NCBI RefSeq assembly: GCF_016656965.1
Contig: NZ_CP067977.1
Span: forward strand, 868,001-932,000
Direction: 5' to 3'
DNA: 64,000 nt
From: Brevundimonas vitisensis
GTDB taxonomy: Bacteria > Pseudomonadota > Alphaproteobacteria > Caulobacterales > Caulobacteraceae
Made by a program: the position numbers and the translations under genes. Below are positions 8,569 through 16,699 of this stretch, piece by piece. How positions within the stretch are numbered: the first letter of the stretch is position 1; each line of letters opens with the position of its first letter. The notes under the pieces were generated by a model, which had not been told where the DNA came from, did no database searches, and saw nothing but the letters and a program-made list of their open reading frames with translations.

Positions 8569-10095
8569 ATGCCTGATCCTGTCGAGAAATATCTCGAACG
8601 CTACGGCCCCGCGCTTTCGAGCGAGGTAGCTGCGCATTTGATCAAGGCTGGCTCGGAAGCTCCAGCGGCGCGCAAACGCGTTTCCCGCGCGGGACCCAAT
8701 GTCAAACGTCTCGCCGGCATCACCTTCCCCCACAAAGCTCGGTTCCTGTATTTGCAGCAGCAGTTCGGGTCGCCGTCGTACTGGGCGAACCTAACGACTG
8801 CGCTGATCTCGACACGTTCGGCCTACGGCTACGCGATCGCCGCGCTTCGCCAGCGTAAAGGTCTCGTGCCCACGGCTCATTTCCCCATCGTTTGCGGCAG
8901 CCCGCTCCGGCAGTCTCGGCATCTCTCGCCTGAAACGGTTTACCTTCGACTTAGCCAGGCGGGACTGCTGACGAAGGTCACCGTGGGCGGCCTAGGTGAA
9001 TGCATCGCCCTCATTCAGGGCGACGGTCATTACGAGGCGTGGGCGGAACATGTTCGAGCGCGCCTGTTGACGGAAAACATCCTGCTTCTGGCGGTGAAGG
9101 ACTGGCTGAAGAAGACCGGGATTGTGAGCTACGGCAAGGTGGCGATCCGGGGCGACGATCCCGCCCCGCAAGTCGGCACCTTCCTCTGGGACCTCTCCGC
9201 CCCATCCTACCTGGGTCCCATGGTCCGCACCGGGAAGGACGGGACACGCAAGAACGGTTTCGTGGCGTGCGATGTCCATCTCGGGGAGTCGATGACGCTC
9301 GCCGGCGTCGCGCCTTTCGTTCGGAAGTGCCAGACGCTGCGGACCCTGCGCAAGGTCGGGGCATGCCTCCAGATCTTCGTGGCGGACCGCTACGACGGCG
9401 CGGCTTTTCAGCTTCTCAAGGAGAACGGGATCATCCCGGCGACGCCGGCGTCGCTCTTCGGAGAAGACGTCGCTTCCGGCCTTCGCCAACTGACGTCCGT
9501 CCTGGAGAACGCCGCCCACTCCATCATCAACGCTGACCAGTTCGACGAGTTATTCAGCAAGCTTGGAAAGATCGAAGGGGCGTCCATCCAGCTCCGGGGG
9601 ACCCTGTTCGAATATCTCGCCGCGGAGATCGCCCGCAAGACGATCTCCACTGACATCAAGATGAATCGCACCTTCAAGCCGACGACCGGAACCCCCGCGA
9701 AGGCTGAGGCCGACGTGATTGCGATCACGAGCCATCAATCGATCACCGTGATCGAGTGCAAGGGATACAGTCCCCGGGCGACCATCCCCGACGATCTGTT
9801 CAAGCGGTGGCTTCATCACAACGTCCCCACGTGCTTCCGCGAGATCAAGGAACACCCCGATTGGCGAAACCTCGCCGTTAGGTTTGAATTCTGGTCGACC
9901 GCCGGCCTGAGTGAAGATGCGCTCAAGCTGTTTGCCAGGGCCAAGGCCCTGATCAACGCTGATCGCTATTCGATCGAAGTCCGTCTTGGCCCCGAACTCT
10001 ATGTGAACTGTCAGGACACCCACGATCCAAGTTTGATCGCAGCCTTCGAGAAGCATTTCCTGAAGGTCGAGAAGCCGCCTGGGGATTGGCATTAA
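8569..10095 (+). CDS. Putative restriction-endonuclease-like protein with C-terminal PD-(D/E)XK domain
   Basis: I do not recognise a named family for this 508-residue protein. The first 100 or so residues look like a winged-helix region (YLERYGPALSSEVAAHL). The C-terminal third has the layout of an Mrr-like nuclease: a conserved helix TLFEYLAAE near residue 347, Asp in EADVIAI near 382, and ECK near 396-398, giving E...D...ExK. No ATPase motif is visible, so it may act alone. It is transcribed rightward, divergent from the two-gene nuclease operon, and is followed 168 bases later by the Gabija-like pair. The start at 8569 has only a weak CGGGG-type ribosome binding site. Likely role: sequence- or modification-dependent DNA cleavage, by inference from motif and context. 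Confidence 0.6.
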   Translation: MPDPVEKYLERYGPALSSEVAAHLIKAGSEAPAARKRVSRAGPNVKRLAGITFPHKARFLYLQQQFGSPSYWANLTTALISTRSAYGYAIAALRQRKGLVPTAHFPIVCGSPLRQSRHLSPETVYLRLSQAGLLTKVTVGGLGECIALIQGDGHYEAWAEHVRARLLTENILLLAVKDWLKKTGIVSYGKVAIRGDDPAPQVGTFLWDLSAPSYLGPMVRTGKDGTRKNGFVACDVHLGESMTLAGVAPFVRKCQTLRTLRKVGACLQIFVADRYDGAAFQLLKENGIIPATPASLFGEDVASGLRQLTSVLENAAHSIINADQFDELFSKLGKIEGASIQLRGTLFEYLAAEIARKTISTDIKMNRTFKPTTGTPAKAEADVIAITSHQSITVIECKGYSPRATIPDDLFKRWLHHNVPTCFREIKEHPDWRNLAVRFEFWSTAGLSEDALKLFARAKALINADRYSIEVRLGPELYVNCQDTHDPSLIAAFEKHFLKVEKPPGDWH

Positions 10096-10227
10096 CCAAT
10101 AGCTTGGGTGTCTTGGACGAACAGGAGCTTCGGATACGATGACCTAAGGCTCATGGACTTGGCTACGCCTCCTGTCCGATTAAGCCGCCAGCCAAGAACA
10201 CCTGTAGAGAGGCCGCGCGCCAGGTGA

Positions 10228-10260
10228 GCGGAGGTTGTGATAGCCTCCGCCGCAGGAGGC
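10228..10260 (+). promoter_or_regulatory. Leader with two mutually exclusive hairpins controlling the ribosome binding site
   Basis: GCGGAGG (10228-10234) pairs perfectly with CCTCCGC (10244-10250). The overlapping GCCTCC (10243-10248) also pairs perfectly with GGAGGC (10255-10260), which contains the Shine-Dalgarno sequence of the ATG at 10264. The two hairpins share the same middle strand and cannot form together. The layout is that of an anti-anti-SD / anti-SD / SD switch. Whether the transcript includes 10228 is unknown. Confidence 0.45.
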
Positions 10261-10263
10261 GAA

Positions 10264-12042
10264 ATGAACCAAGTCGAACCGCATAAGCACGCGGTCATCC
10301 GGAAGCTGTCGATCCGCCAGTACCGTGGGCTGAGGGCGCTCGACTGGCGGCCTGATCCGACCCTTAACCTGCTCCTCGGCGGCGGCGATGTCGGTAAGAC
10401 GACGGTTCTCGACGCCGTCGGTCTGCTGCTGAGCGCATCCAACGCCGGGACAGTGTCAGAGACTGACTACTGGCGGCGCGACAACACCACGGAGTTCTCG
10501 ATCGAGGGCGTCGTCTCCTTGGCGAACAGCGTCGATCCCACCAGTCTCCCGACGCTGCTCATGCCGTGGGAGTGGAACGGCGAGGACGCCGCCCTTCCGG
10601 GCAATCCGCAAGACGGCAATGTCGCGGAAGCCACAAATCCTGTTTACCGGCTGCGCGTCCGAGGAACCCCCGATCTGGAGTTGGTGTGGGAGTTCGTCCA
10701 GCCTGACGACAGCACCATTCCCTTGTCGACCGCGTTTCGAAAGAAAATCGGACTGATCCGGCTGAGCGCTGACGACCGCAATGACCGTGATCTGCGCTTG
10801 GTGTTCGGTTCAGCGCTAGACCGGCTCTTGGCAGATCCGGCGATCAAAGCGCGCATAGCCAAACAGGTAGCCGAGCAGGACTTCGCCGCTCCCGTGGGGG
10901 ACGATGGTCTCAGGGCGCTACAGCGGCTGGACAAGCGCTTGATCGCTGCCTCTCTGCCGCACGGCGTCCAACTGGGCCTGACAGCAAGCCAGGGGCTTTC
11001 CATCGGTGCCTTAATCGGCTTGCTGGCTGATCGCGACGGCGTAGCTCTCCCTTTGGCGAGCTGGGGCGCGGGAACACGCCGGATGGCTGCGTTGGAAATT
11101 GCCTCGTCGATCCAAGCCGATAATCCCGTCACCGTCATCGACGAGATCGAGCGGGGGCTGGAGCCTTACCGGCTTCGCCAGCTCATGGCCGTGCTGCAAA
11201 GCACGTTCGGCCAATGCTTCGTCACGACCCATAGTCCCGTCGCGGTCCATTGCGCCCACTGGGGCAAGCTTTGGTATATGGACCCGGCCGGACGGATCGG
11301 CGAATTGGTGCAGGATAAGATCGCTGCCCAGCAGCAGCGCGATCCGGAGACCTTCTTGGCCAAGCTAGCGGTGATCGCAGAAGGCCCCACCGAAATCGGG
11401 TTCCTGCGGCGGTTGCTGGAGCTAGCCTTCAAGGGCGATCCCCTGAATGTTGGTGTCCGACTTTGCGACGGCCAAGGAAACCAGCAGACCCTTGGCCTGC
11501 TCGAGGCCCTAGGAGAGGCGCGCGTAAGTTTCGCGGCCATCGCCGATGATGAAGGCAAGCAGGCCGGTCGATGGACCACGCTCAAGCAGGCCATGGGCGA
11601 CCGCCTTTTGCGATGGGACGGTGCCTGCACCGAAAAGATAGTGATCGACCTCCTTCCGGAAGGTCGGCTGCCGGACCTTCTGAAGACGGCGGCTGGCGGC
11701 TGGGACGGCGAACGCCTTCGCACCTTGGCGACGCGGCTCGGTATTGAGGACAAGTCGCTGTCGGCCATCCGCGCGGCCTTGGCGGCCAGCGGCGGATCGC
11801 TACGACAGGTGATGATCGCGGCCGCCACCGGCGATGCGACGGAAGCACCCGAGGGCGCGGAGAAGGAGTGGAAGGCTCACGCCGGACGATGGTTCAAGTC
11901 GAGGCCGGGCGGCTACGATCTGGCCGGCTACGCACTGGCCGATGACGTCTGGCCGAAGATGGAGCCGGTCGTCCTGCCGCTCCTCAACGCCATCCTGACC
12001 GCAGTGGCGATGCCGGCGATTGAAAGCCTCGACCGTGTCTGA
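10264..12042 (+). CDS. Gabija-like OLD-family ATPase/TOPRIM endonuclease (GajA-like)
   Basis: The 592-residue protein has an N-terminal ABC-type ATPase with Walker A GGGDVGKT near residues 39-46. A late Walker B TVIDEIERGLEP lies near 288-300, then a switch histidine in TTHSP near 322. A C-terminal TOPRIM domain begins at VIAEGPTE near 371 and has IADDEGK near 424. This is the OLD nuclease architecture, and the length is close to GajA of the Gabija system. The ATG at 10264 follows an AGGAGG by six bases and is preferred to the upstream GTG at 10237. The next gene, a UvrD-like helicase, overlaps its 3' end, as in gajAB. Likely role: nucleotide-sensing DNA endonuclease that degrades phage DNA. 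The Walker A is unusual, so it may be a divergent Gabija subtype. Confidence 0.8.
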   Translation: MNQVEPHKHAVIRKLSIRQYRGLRALDWRPDPTLNLLLGGGDVGKTTVLDAVGLLLSASNAGTVSETDYWRRDNTTEFSIEGVVSLANSVDPTSLPTLLMPWEWNGEDAALPGNPQDGNVAEATNPVYRLRVRGTPDLELVWEFVQPDDSTIPLSTAFRKKIGLIRLSADDRNDRDLRLVFGSALDRLLADPAIKARIAKQVAEQDFAAPVGDDGLRALQRLDKRLIAASLPHGVQLGLTASQGLSIGALIGLLADRDGVALPLASWGAGTRRMAALEIASSIQADNPVTVIDEIERGLEPYRLRQLMAVLQSTFGQCFVTTHSPVAVHCAHWGKLWYMDPAGRIGELVQDKIAAQQQRDPETFLAKLAVIAEGPTEIGFLRRLLELAFKGDPLNVGVRLCDGQGNQQTLGLLEALGEARVSFAAIADDEGKQAGRWTTLKQAMGDRLLRWDGACTEKIVIDLLPEGRLPDLLKTAAGGWDGERLRTLATRLGIEDKSLSAIRAALAASGGSLRQVMIAAATGDATEAPEGAEKEWKAHAGRWFKSRPGGYDLAGYALADDVWPKMEPVVLPLLNAILTAVAMPAIESLDRV

Positions 12043-13564
12043 CGTCTCCGTCGCGGCATTGTTGAGATCGGACGAGCCGTTGGTCGTCATCGAGGCGCCG
12101 GCGGGATGCGGAAAGACCTTCCAGGGCGCAGCCTATGCGCGGGACATGTCGCAGACGCTGGGCCAGGGCCGGCTGCTGATCCTCACGCACACACATGGCG
12201 CCTGTGGTGTTTTCGCAGAGCGCACGCGCGGCCTGTCCGCGCGCGTGGACATACGGACACTAGACTCCCTCATCGGCCAGGTTGCGACCCTCTATCGCCG
12301 CGCGCTCGGCCTGCCGGACAACCTCTCGACGTGGGCCTACCAGGATGACGGCGCTGGCTTTGGGATCATGGCGGAGAAGGTCGCGGGCTATTTGGAACGG
12401 CATCCGATCGTTCGCCAGGCGCTGGCACAGCGCTATCCGGTCATAGTCTGCGACGAGCACCAAGACGCCAGCGAAGCGCAGCATCGCACCATCATGGCGC
12501 TTCGTCTGGGCGGCGCGCGGTTGCGGATTTTCGGCGATCCGCTCCAGGCAATCTTCGCCAGCGACAAGTCCGACAGGGCTATGGCCGCCGCGCTCGCACA
12601 GTGGGAGGCGCTGAAGGAGAGCGCGGCGTTCGACGAACTGGCTCACCCCCACCGTTGGCAAGCGGGAACTCCCGCCCTCGGTCAGTGGGTTCTCGCCGCC
12701 CGAACTGAACTCAAGGCGGGCCGATCCGTACCGCTGAACGGGCCGGCCGTGCAGGGGCTGCACATCGTGCGCGCCGATAACGTTTCGCCCGCGCGCACGG
12801 CCTACCAGGTAAGTCGCGCGCAACGCACGCCGATCGACGCGGCGGTGCAAGGTCCGGTCATGGTCTTGGCCGCCAGCAACGAGCGCGTCGGGGCGTTAAG
12901 CGCGTTCTGGGGACGACGCATCCCTGTCTGGGAGGGCCATACGCGATCGGCCCTAGCGGACTTGGTACAGACCGCCAAGGCCCACAGAGGTGACGCCGAA
13001 CAGCTCGCGCAAGGCGTCGTTCGGTTCGCCTCCTCCATCGCAGGCAGCGGCTTTTCGGCCGGGAGCCATGGAGACCGGCTGGTCAAAGAGGTGCGCGACG
13101 GTTGCGCTAAGTCGGCGCGCGGTAAGCCGGGCAACATCCAGCGGCTCGCCCACCATGTTTTAGCGTCGCCCGACCATCGAGGCGTCGCCCTCGCCCTGAA
13201 AGAGTTAAGCGATCTCGTGGACGCCAAGGCCGATGGCTTCGGCGACATTAAGGTCGTCCACCGCAGCGAGCTTCGCGATGCGATCCGCCTGAAAGCCTTC
13301 GCCTGTCCCGACGAAGGCTATGCGGAGATCGCCCGGCGGCGGTCACAGGCGATGCCGGTGCCACCCGCCAGAACGCTGAGCACGATCCACAAAGCTAAGG
13401 GTCTGGAGTGCGACAACGCCGTGCTGATCGCCGGCGACCGCGACCAGTTCGGCGGAACCCGGTATGCCCGCTGCAAGCTCTATGTCGCGCTCAGCCGGGC
13501 CAGGCACTCGCTAACCATCGTCGTATCGCAGAACAATCCCAGCTCGCTGTTCAACGTCGCCTGA
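12020..13564 (+). CDS. Gabija-like UvrD-type helicase (GajB-like)
   Basis: The 514-residue superfamily 1 helicase has Walker A APAGCGKTF near residues 25-33, motif II CDEHQD near 148, a GDPLQAIF motif III, and C-terminal HKAKGLECD and YVALSRAR motifs (near 455 and 490). It is much shorter than housekeeping UvrD/PcrA, as is GajB (about 500 residues). The TTG at 12020 gives a 23-base overlap with the upstream ATPase gene; a GTG at 12035 with an eight-base overlap is an equally good start. Coupling to an OLD-TOPRIM gene makes a Gabija-type role (sensing DNA ends and activating the nuclease partner) the best reading. It could also belong to a related but unnamed OLD/UvrD pair. Confidence 0.8.
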   Translation: MKASTVSDVSVAALLRSDEPLVVIEAPAGCGKTFQGAAYARDMSQTLGQGRLLILTHTHGACGVFAERTRGLSARVDIRTLDSLIGQVATLYRRALGLPDNLSTWAYQDDGAGFGIMAEKVAGYLERHPIVRQALAQRYPVIVCDEHQDASEAQHRTIMALRLGGARLRIFGDPLQAIFASDKSDRAMAAALAQWEALKESAAFDELAHPHRWQAGTPALGQWVLAARTELKAGRSVPLNGPAVQGLHIVRADNVSPARTAYQVSRAQRTPIDAAVQGPVMVLAASNERVGALSAFWGRRIPVWEGHTRSALADLVQTAKAHRGDAEQLAQGVVRFASSIAGSGFSAGSHGDRLVKEVRDGCAKSARGKPGNIQRLAHHVLASPDHRGVALALKELSDLVDAKADGFGDIKVVHRSELRDAIRLKAFACPDEGYAEIARRRSQAMPVPPARTLSTIHKAKGLECDNAVLIAGDRDQFGGTRYARCKLYVALSRARHSLTIVVSQNNPSSLFNVA

Positions 13565-13893
13565 GGGGGTGTTCAGCCGGCCGGGCCGCAGAATGTCGGA
13601 AGAGTTGCGAACGACTAAGGACGTCGGAGATCGGGTACCTTCGCGTCCAAATGCCGACCAGCAGGCCTTACAACTTCGCAAATGAGTCAAAAGCGGCAGC
13701 TAAGCCCGCGGCGAAATATGGCAAAAACTTGTCGGATGGGTCATGTGGATTGAAGGCTTGAAATCGGCTGATGCAGAACCCTGTACAAAACTTATGCAAA
13801 GTTATTGCATGTGCGAACGGCTATCCTGTTGATTTTGTTTGTTTCGCGCAGCTGAAAAAGGCGACCCTACATCACCCACCATCGTCCCTGACT
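13565..13893. other. Right edge of the defence island; AT-richer gap with a perfect dyad
   Basis: This 329-base gap lies between the convergent helicase and RusA genes and has no supported gene. From about 13690 it is AT-rich relative to both flanks. A perfect dyad ATGCAA-N5-TTGCAT sits at 13794-13810. No tRNA, integrase or flanking direct repeat was found by eye, so the mechanism of island insertion is not visible here. Confidence 0.5.
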
Positions 13894-14262
13894 TCAGACC
13901 CTTGGAAACACGCGGATCGTGATCCGTTCGCGTTCGCCTTCCTTTCGCTCAACCAGCAGGCGGGCGACCTGGGCGTCGTCGTGGAACAGATAGCCCTTGA
14001 TGGCGTCCAGCAGCGCCTTGGCCAGATTATCCAGGTCCATCCAGGGCGGGTCGCCCACATGCTCCATCACGATCTCAACGACATAGTCGCCATAGGACGG
14101 GCGTGAGCCCCGCCATTCCTTGCGGAAGAATTCATAGACCAGCGGCTTGTAGTATTTCGCCTGGGTCGTCAGGCCGTCGATCATGATCTCGACGACCTCG
14201 CCGACCTCGCGCGCGCGGACCTTGCCCGACACGATCCATTCGCGGTTCATGGGATAAGACAT
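13894..14262 (-). CDS. RusA-family crossover junction endodeoxyribonuclease
   Basis: The 122-residue protein carries the RusA signature in its second half: [15 protein letters not shown] near residues 76-90, then DDAQVARL, giving the acidic cluster that binds metal in this Holliday junction resolvase family. The length is normal for RusA. It is divergent from fumC and convergent with the GajB-like gene, with composition like the chromosome. RusA genes are common in prophages but also occur alone on chromosomes; here it marks the junction between island and core genes. A role in resolving recombination intermediates is a family inference. Confidence 0.8.
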   Translation of the reverse strand: MSYPMNREWIVSGKVRAREVGEVVEIMIDGLTTQAKYYKPLVYEFFRKEWRGSRPSYGDYVVEIVMEHVGDPPWMDLDNLAKALLDAIKGYLFHDDAQVARLLVERKEGERERITIRVFPRV

Positions 14263-14334
14263 GGTCCGGCGGACCCGCCGACCATTATCCTGATCGGGAC
14301 ATCTGACATGCCCATTCCTCGACTGCTCTCGCGC

Positions 14335-14362
14335 TTGTTCGGTCGCAGGCCCGTGCTACACC
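14335..14362 (+). promoter_or_regulatory. Probable housekeeping promoter of fumC
   Basis: TTGTTCG (14335-14341), 13 bases, then GCTACACC (14355-14362) matches the Caulobacter-type housekeeping promoter pattern TTGACGS-N10-14-GCTANAWC with few mismatches. It lies about 40 bases before the ATG at 14401, which argues that fumC starts there and not at an in-frame ATG at 14308. Confidence 0.5.
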
Positions 14363-14400
14363 CCCCGCGCACCGAGAGCCAAGCCGAAGAGACCCTTCCC

Positions 14401-15801
14401 ATGACCGAGCGCCCGACCCACCGCAGTGAAACCGACACCTTCGGCCCGATTGAGGTCGCGGCCGACCGCTATTGGGGAGCGCAGGCGCAGCGGTCGCTGG
14501 GCAACTTCAAGATCGGCTGGGAGAAGCAGCCGCTGCCGATCGTGCGGGCCCTTGGCATCGTCAAACGCGCCGCTGCCGAAACCAATATGGCCCTGGGCCG
14601 TCTGGATCCGGCCATCGGCAACGCCATCGTCAAGGCGGCCGACGAGGTCATCGAGGGCAAGCTGAACGACCACTTCCCGCTGGTGGTCTGGCAGACCGGC
14701 TCGGGCACACAGTCGAACATGAATGCCAATGAGGTCATCAGCAACCGCGCCATCGAGATGCTGGGCGGGGAGATGGGGTCCAAGAAGCCGGTCCACCCCA
14801 ATGACCACGTCAATATGAGCCAGTCGTCGAACGACACCTATCCCACGGCCATGCACGTCGCCTGCGCCGAAGAGGTGGTCCACCGGCTGCTGCCCGCTCT
14901 GCAACAGCTGCGTAATGCCCTGAACGACAAGGCCGAGGCCTGGAAGGGCATTATCAAGATCGGCCGCACCCACACCCAGGACGCGACGCCCCTGACGCTG
15001 GGCCAGGAGTTCTCCGGCTATGTCCAGCAGGTGACCAAGGGCATCGAGCGGATCGAGACCACCCTGCCCGACCTGATGCAGCTGGCCCAGGGCGGCACCG
15101 CCGTCGGCACCGGCCTGAACGCCCCTGTGGGCTTTGCCGAGGGCGTGGCGGACAAGATCGCCTCCATCACCGGCCTGAAGTTCACGACCGCCCCCAACAA
15201 GTTCGAGGCCCTGGCCGCCCACGACGCCATGGTCATGAGCCACGGGGCGATCAACACGGTCGCCGCCAGCCTGTTCAAGATCGCCAACGACATCCGCTTC
15301 CTGGGCTCTGGCCCGCGCTCGGGTCTGGGCGAACTGGCCCTGCCGGAGAACGAGCCGGGCTCGTCGATCATGCCGGGCAAGGTCAATCCGACCCAGTGCG
15401 AGGCGCTGACCCAGGTCTGCGTCCAGGTGTTCGGCAACCACGCGGCGATCACCTTCGCCGGATCGCAGGGTCATTTCGAGCTGAACGTCTTCAACCCGGT
15501 GATGGCGTACAACTTCCTGCAGTCGGTGCGCCTGATGGCCGATGCGGCGGTGTCGTTCACCGAAAACTGCGTCGTCGGCATCGAGCCGCGGATCGACAAC
15601 ATCGAGCGCGGCCTGAACAACTCGCTGATGCTGGTCACCGCCCTGAATGGCAAGCTGGGCTATGACGCCTGCGCCAAGATCGCCAAGACCGCACACAAGA
15701 ACGGCACGACGCTGCGCGAAGAGGCGGTCGGCGGCGGCTATCTGACCGATGCCGAGTTCGACGAGGCGGTGCGGCCCGAGAAGATGATCTCGCCGGGCTA
15801 A
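14401..15801 (+). CDS. fumC: Fumarate hydratase class II
   Basis: This 466-residue enzyme catalyses the reversible hydration of fumarate to malate in the TCA cycle, in the cytosol. The class II signature [11 protein letters not shown] lies near residue 320; SSNDTYPTA and GRTHTQDA substrate-site segments are also present. Class II enzymes use no iron-sulfur cluster. The length is normal when the ATG at 14401 is used; an in-frame upstream ATG would add 31 arginine-rich residues not expected for the family and would start ahead of a promoter-like sequence. Its 3' end overlaps the convergent yccF gene by four bases, so there is no room for a separate terminator. Confidence 0.97.
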   Translation: MTERPTHRSETDTFGPIEVAADRYWGAQAQRSLGNFKIGWEKQPLPIVRALGIVKRAAAETNMALGRLDPAIGNAIVKAADEVIEGKLNDHFPLVVWQTGSGTQSNMNANEVISNRAIEMLGGEMGSKKPVHPNDHVNMSQSSNDTYPTAMHVACAEEVVHRLLPALQQLRNALNDKAEAWKGIIKIGRTHTQDATPLTLGQEFSGYVQQVTKGIERIETTLPDLMQLAQGGTAVGTGLNAPVGFAEGVADKIASITGLKFTTAPNKFEALAAHDAMVMSHGAINTVAASLFKIANDIRFLGSGPRSGLGELALPENEPGSSIMPGKVNPTQCEALTQVCVQVFGNHAAITFAGSQGHFELNVFNPVMAYNFLQSVRLMADAAVSFTENCVVGIEPRIDNIERGLNNSLMLVTALNGKLGYDACAKIAKTAHKNGTTLREEAVGGGYLTDAEFDEAVRPEKMISPG

Positions 15802-16220
15802 GAGGCTTCGGGGGCTACGGTCCGCGACCAAGGCTTGTCGCGGATCGTGGCACCGACCGGAGCGAGGGCCAGCTTGGCCAGCTCCAGGTCCTTGATCGCA
15901 AAGGGAATGCCGATGATCGTGATGGCCTCGGCCACGGCGATGATCAGGTGCGACAGGGCGATGTACCAGCCGGCAAAGACGAACCAGATCACGTTCAGCC
16001 CGACGCCGAAACAACCGACGTCCCGGCCCCCGGCCTCGCCGGCCCAGACGACCTCACGGCCGAACGGCCAGAAGGAATAGCTGGCGATCCGCCAGGCGGC
16101 GAAGCTCCATGGCAGGCCGACGACGGTGATCGCCAGGATCGCCCCGCCGATCAGCCACAGCAGGCCCGACAGCCAGCCTCCGAAGATCAGCCACAGGATG
16201 TTCAGGATCAGGCGGATCAT
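15798..16220 (-). CDS. YccF domain-containing inner membrane protein
   Basis: The 140-residue membrane protein has two similar halves, each with hydrophobic helices and the pattern of the YccF domain: [11 protein letters not shown] near the start and [15 protein letters not shown] near residue 75, each followed by a GIPF/GLPW-type segment. The duplication within one chain is the family norm. Function is unknown; YccF proteins are integral inner membrane proteins. It is transcribed divergently from the DUF4169 gene and converges on fumC, and shows no link to fumarate metabolism beyond position. Confidence 0.85.
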   Translation of the reverse strand: MIRLILNILWLIFGGWLSGLLWLIGGAILAITVVGLPWSFAAWRIASYSFWPFGREVVWAGEAGGRDVGCFGVGLNVIWFVFAGWYIALSHLIIAVAEAITIIGIPFAIKDLELAKLALAPVGATIRDKPWSRTVAPEAS

Positions 16221-16338
16221 TCACGGTCTCCGGACGGGCCCGTCGCCCGCCAGCTCAAGGTAGGGCGCTCCGCCGCCGTCTGACAGGTGGCGCAGGGTGA
16301 ATTCGTGGTAAGTTCGCCGCTGCGCACCGGAGAGCGGC

Positions 16339-16515
16339 ATGGGCGATGTCATCAATCTGAACAAGGCCCGAAAGGCTCGCGCCCGAAGCGAGGCCAAGGA
16401 CCAGGCCGCCGTCAACCGGGTAGCCCATGGCCGCTCGAAGGCCGAACGCGACGCCGCAGCGGCCGAACGCGAGCGCCTGCAGCGCCTGCTCGACGGCAGC
16501 AAACGGGAGGACTGA
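16339..16515 (+). CDS. DUF4169 family small basic protein
   Basis: This 58-residue, highly charged protein begins MGDVINLNKARKARAR, the characteristic start of the DUF4169 family in alphaproteobacteria. It is rich in Ala, Arg and Glu and probably forms one long helix. The ATG at 16339 follows a GGAGAG ribosome binding site by a few bases. In related genomes DUF4169 genes are commonly near fumC and a ribbon-helix-helix gene; both are present here, although an exporter gene intervenes. Function is unknown. The next small gene begins one base after its stop. Confidence 0.85.
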   Translation: MGDVINLNKARKARARSEAKDQAAVNRVAHGRSKAERDAAAAERERLQRLLDGSKRED

Positions 16516-16516
16516 C

Positions 16517-16699
16517 ATGGCCGACGATCCCAAGAAGGACCCCCGCCTGGTCCACGGCCTGATCCCCATGCTGGTCGCGCAGCGGGTCAAGGGCGAGCGC
16601 GAACGGCGCATGAAGCTGGCGGCGGCCAAGGCGGCGCGCGAGGCGGCCTCCCCCGCCGATGGGCTCCAGAAAAAGAAGAAGCGCGGCTGGTTCGGCTAG
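16517..16699 (+). CDS. Small hypothetical basic protein
   Basis: This 60-residue protein starts one base after the DUF4169 stop and is probably translated with it; the ribosome binding site would be the GGGAGG within the end of that gene. It has no membrane segment. The N-terminus is charged, the centre is a Lys/Arg/Ala-rich helix, and the C-terminus is a lysine run followed by RGWFG. I do not recognise the family. It overlaps the stop of the convergent exporter gene by four bases. Confidence 0.65.
   Translation: MADDPKKDPRLVHGLIPMLVAQRVKGERERRMKLAAAKAAREAASPADGLQKKKKRGWFG

Noticed and set aside
13408..13761. 117-codon frame crossing the end of the GajB-like gene into the gap
   Set aside because: It overlaps the helicase motifs in another frame, lacks a ribosome binding site and resembles nothing.
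1..13900. Prophage or transposon origin for the island
   Set aside because: No integrase, portal, terminase, transposase or terminal repeats were seen; RusA alone is not enough.
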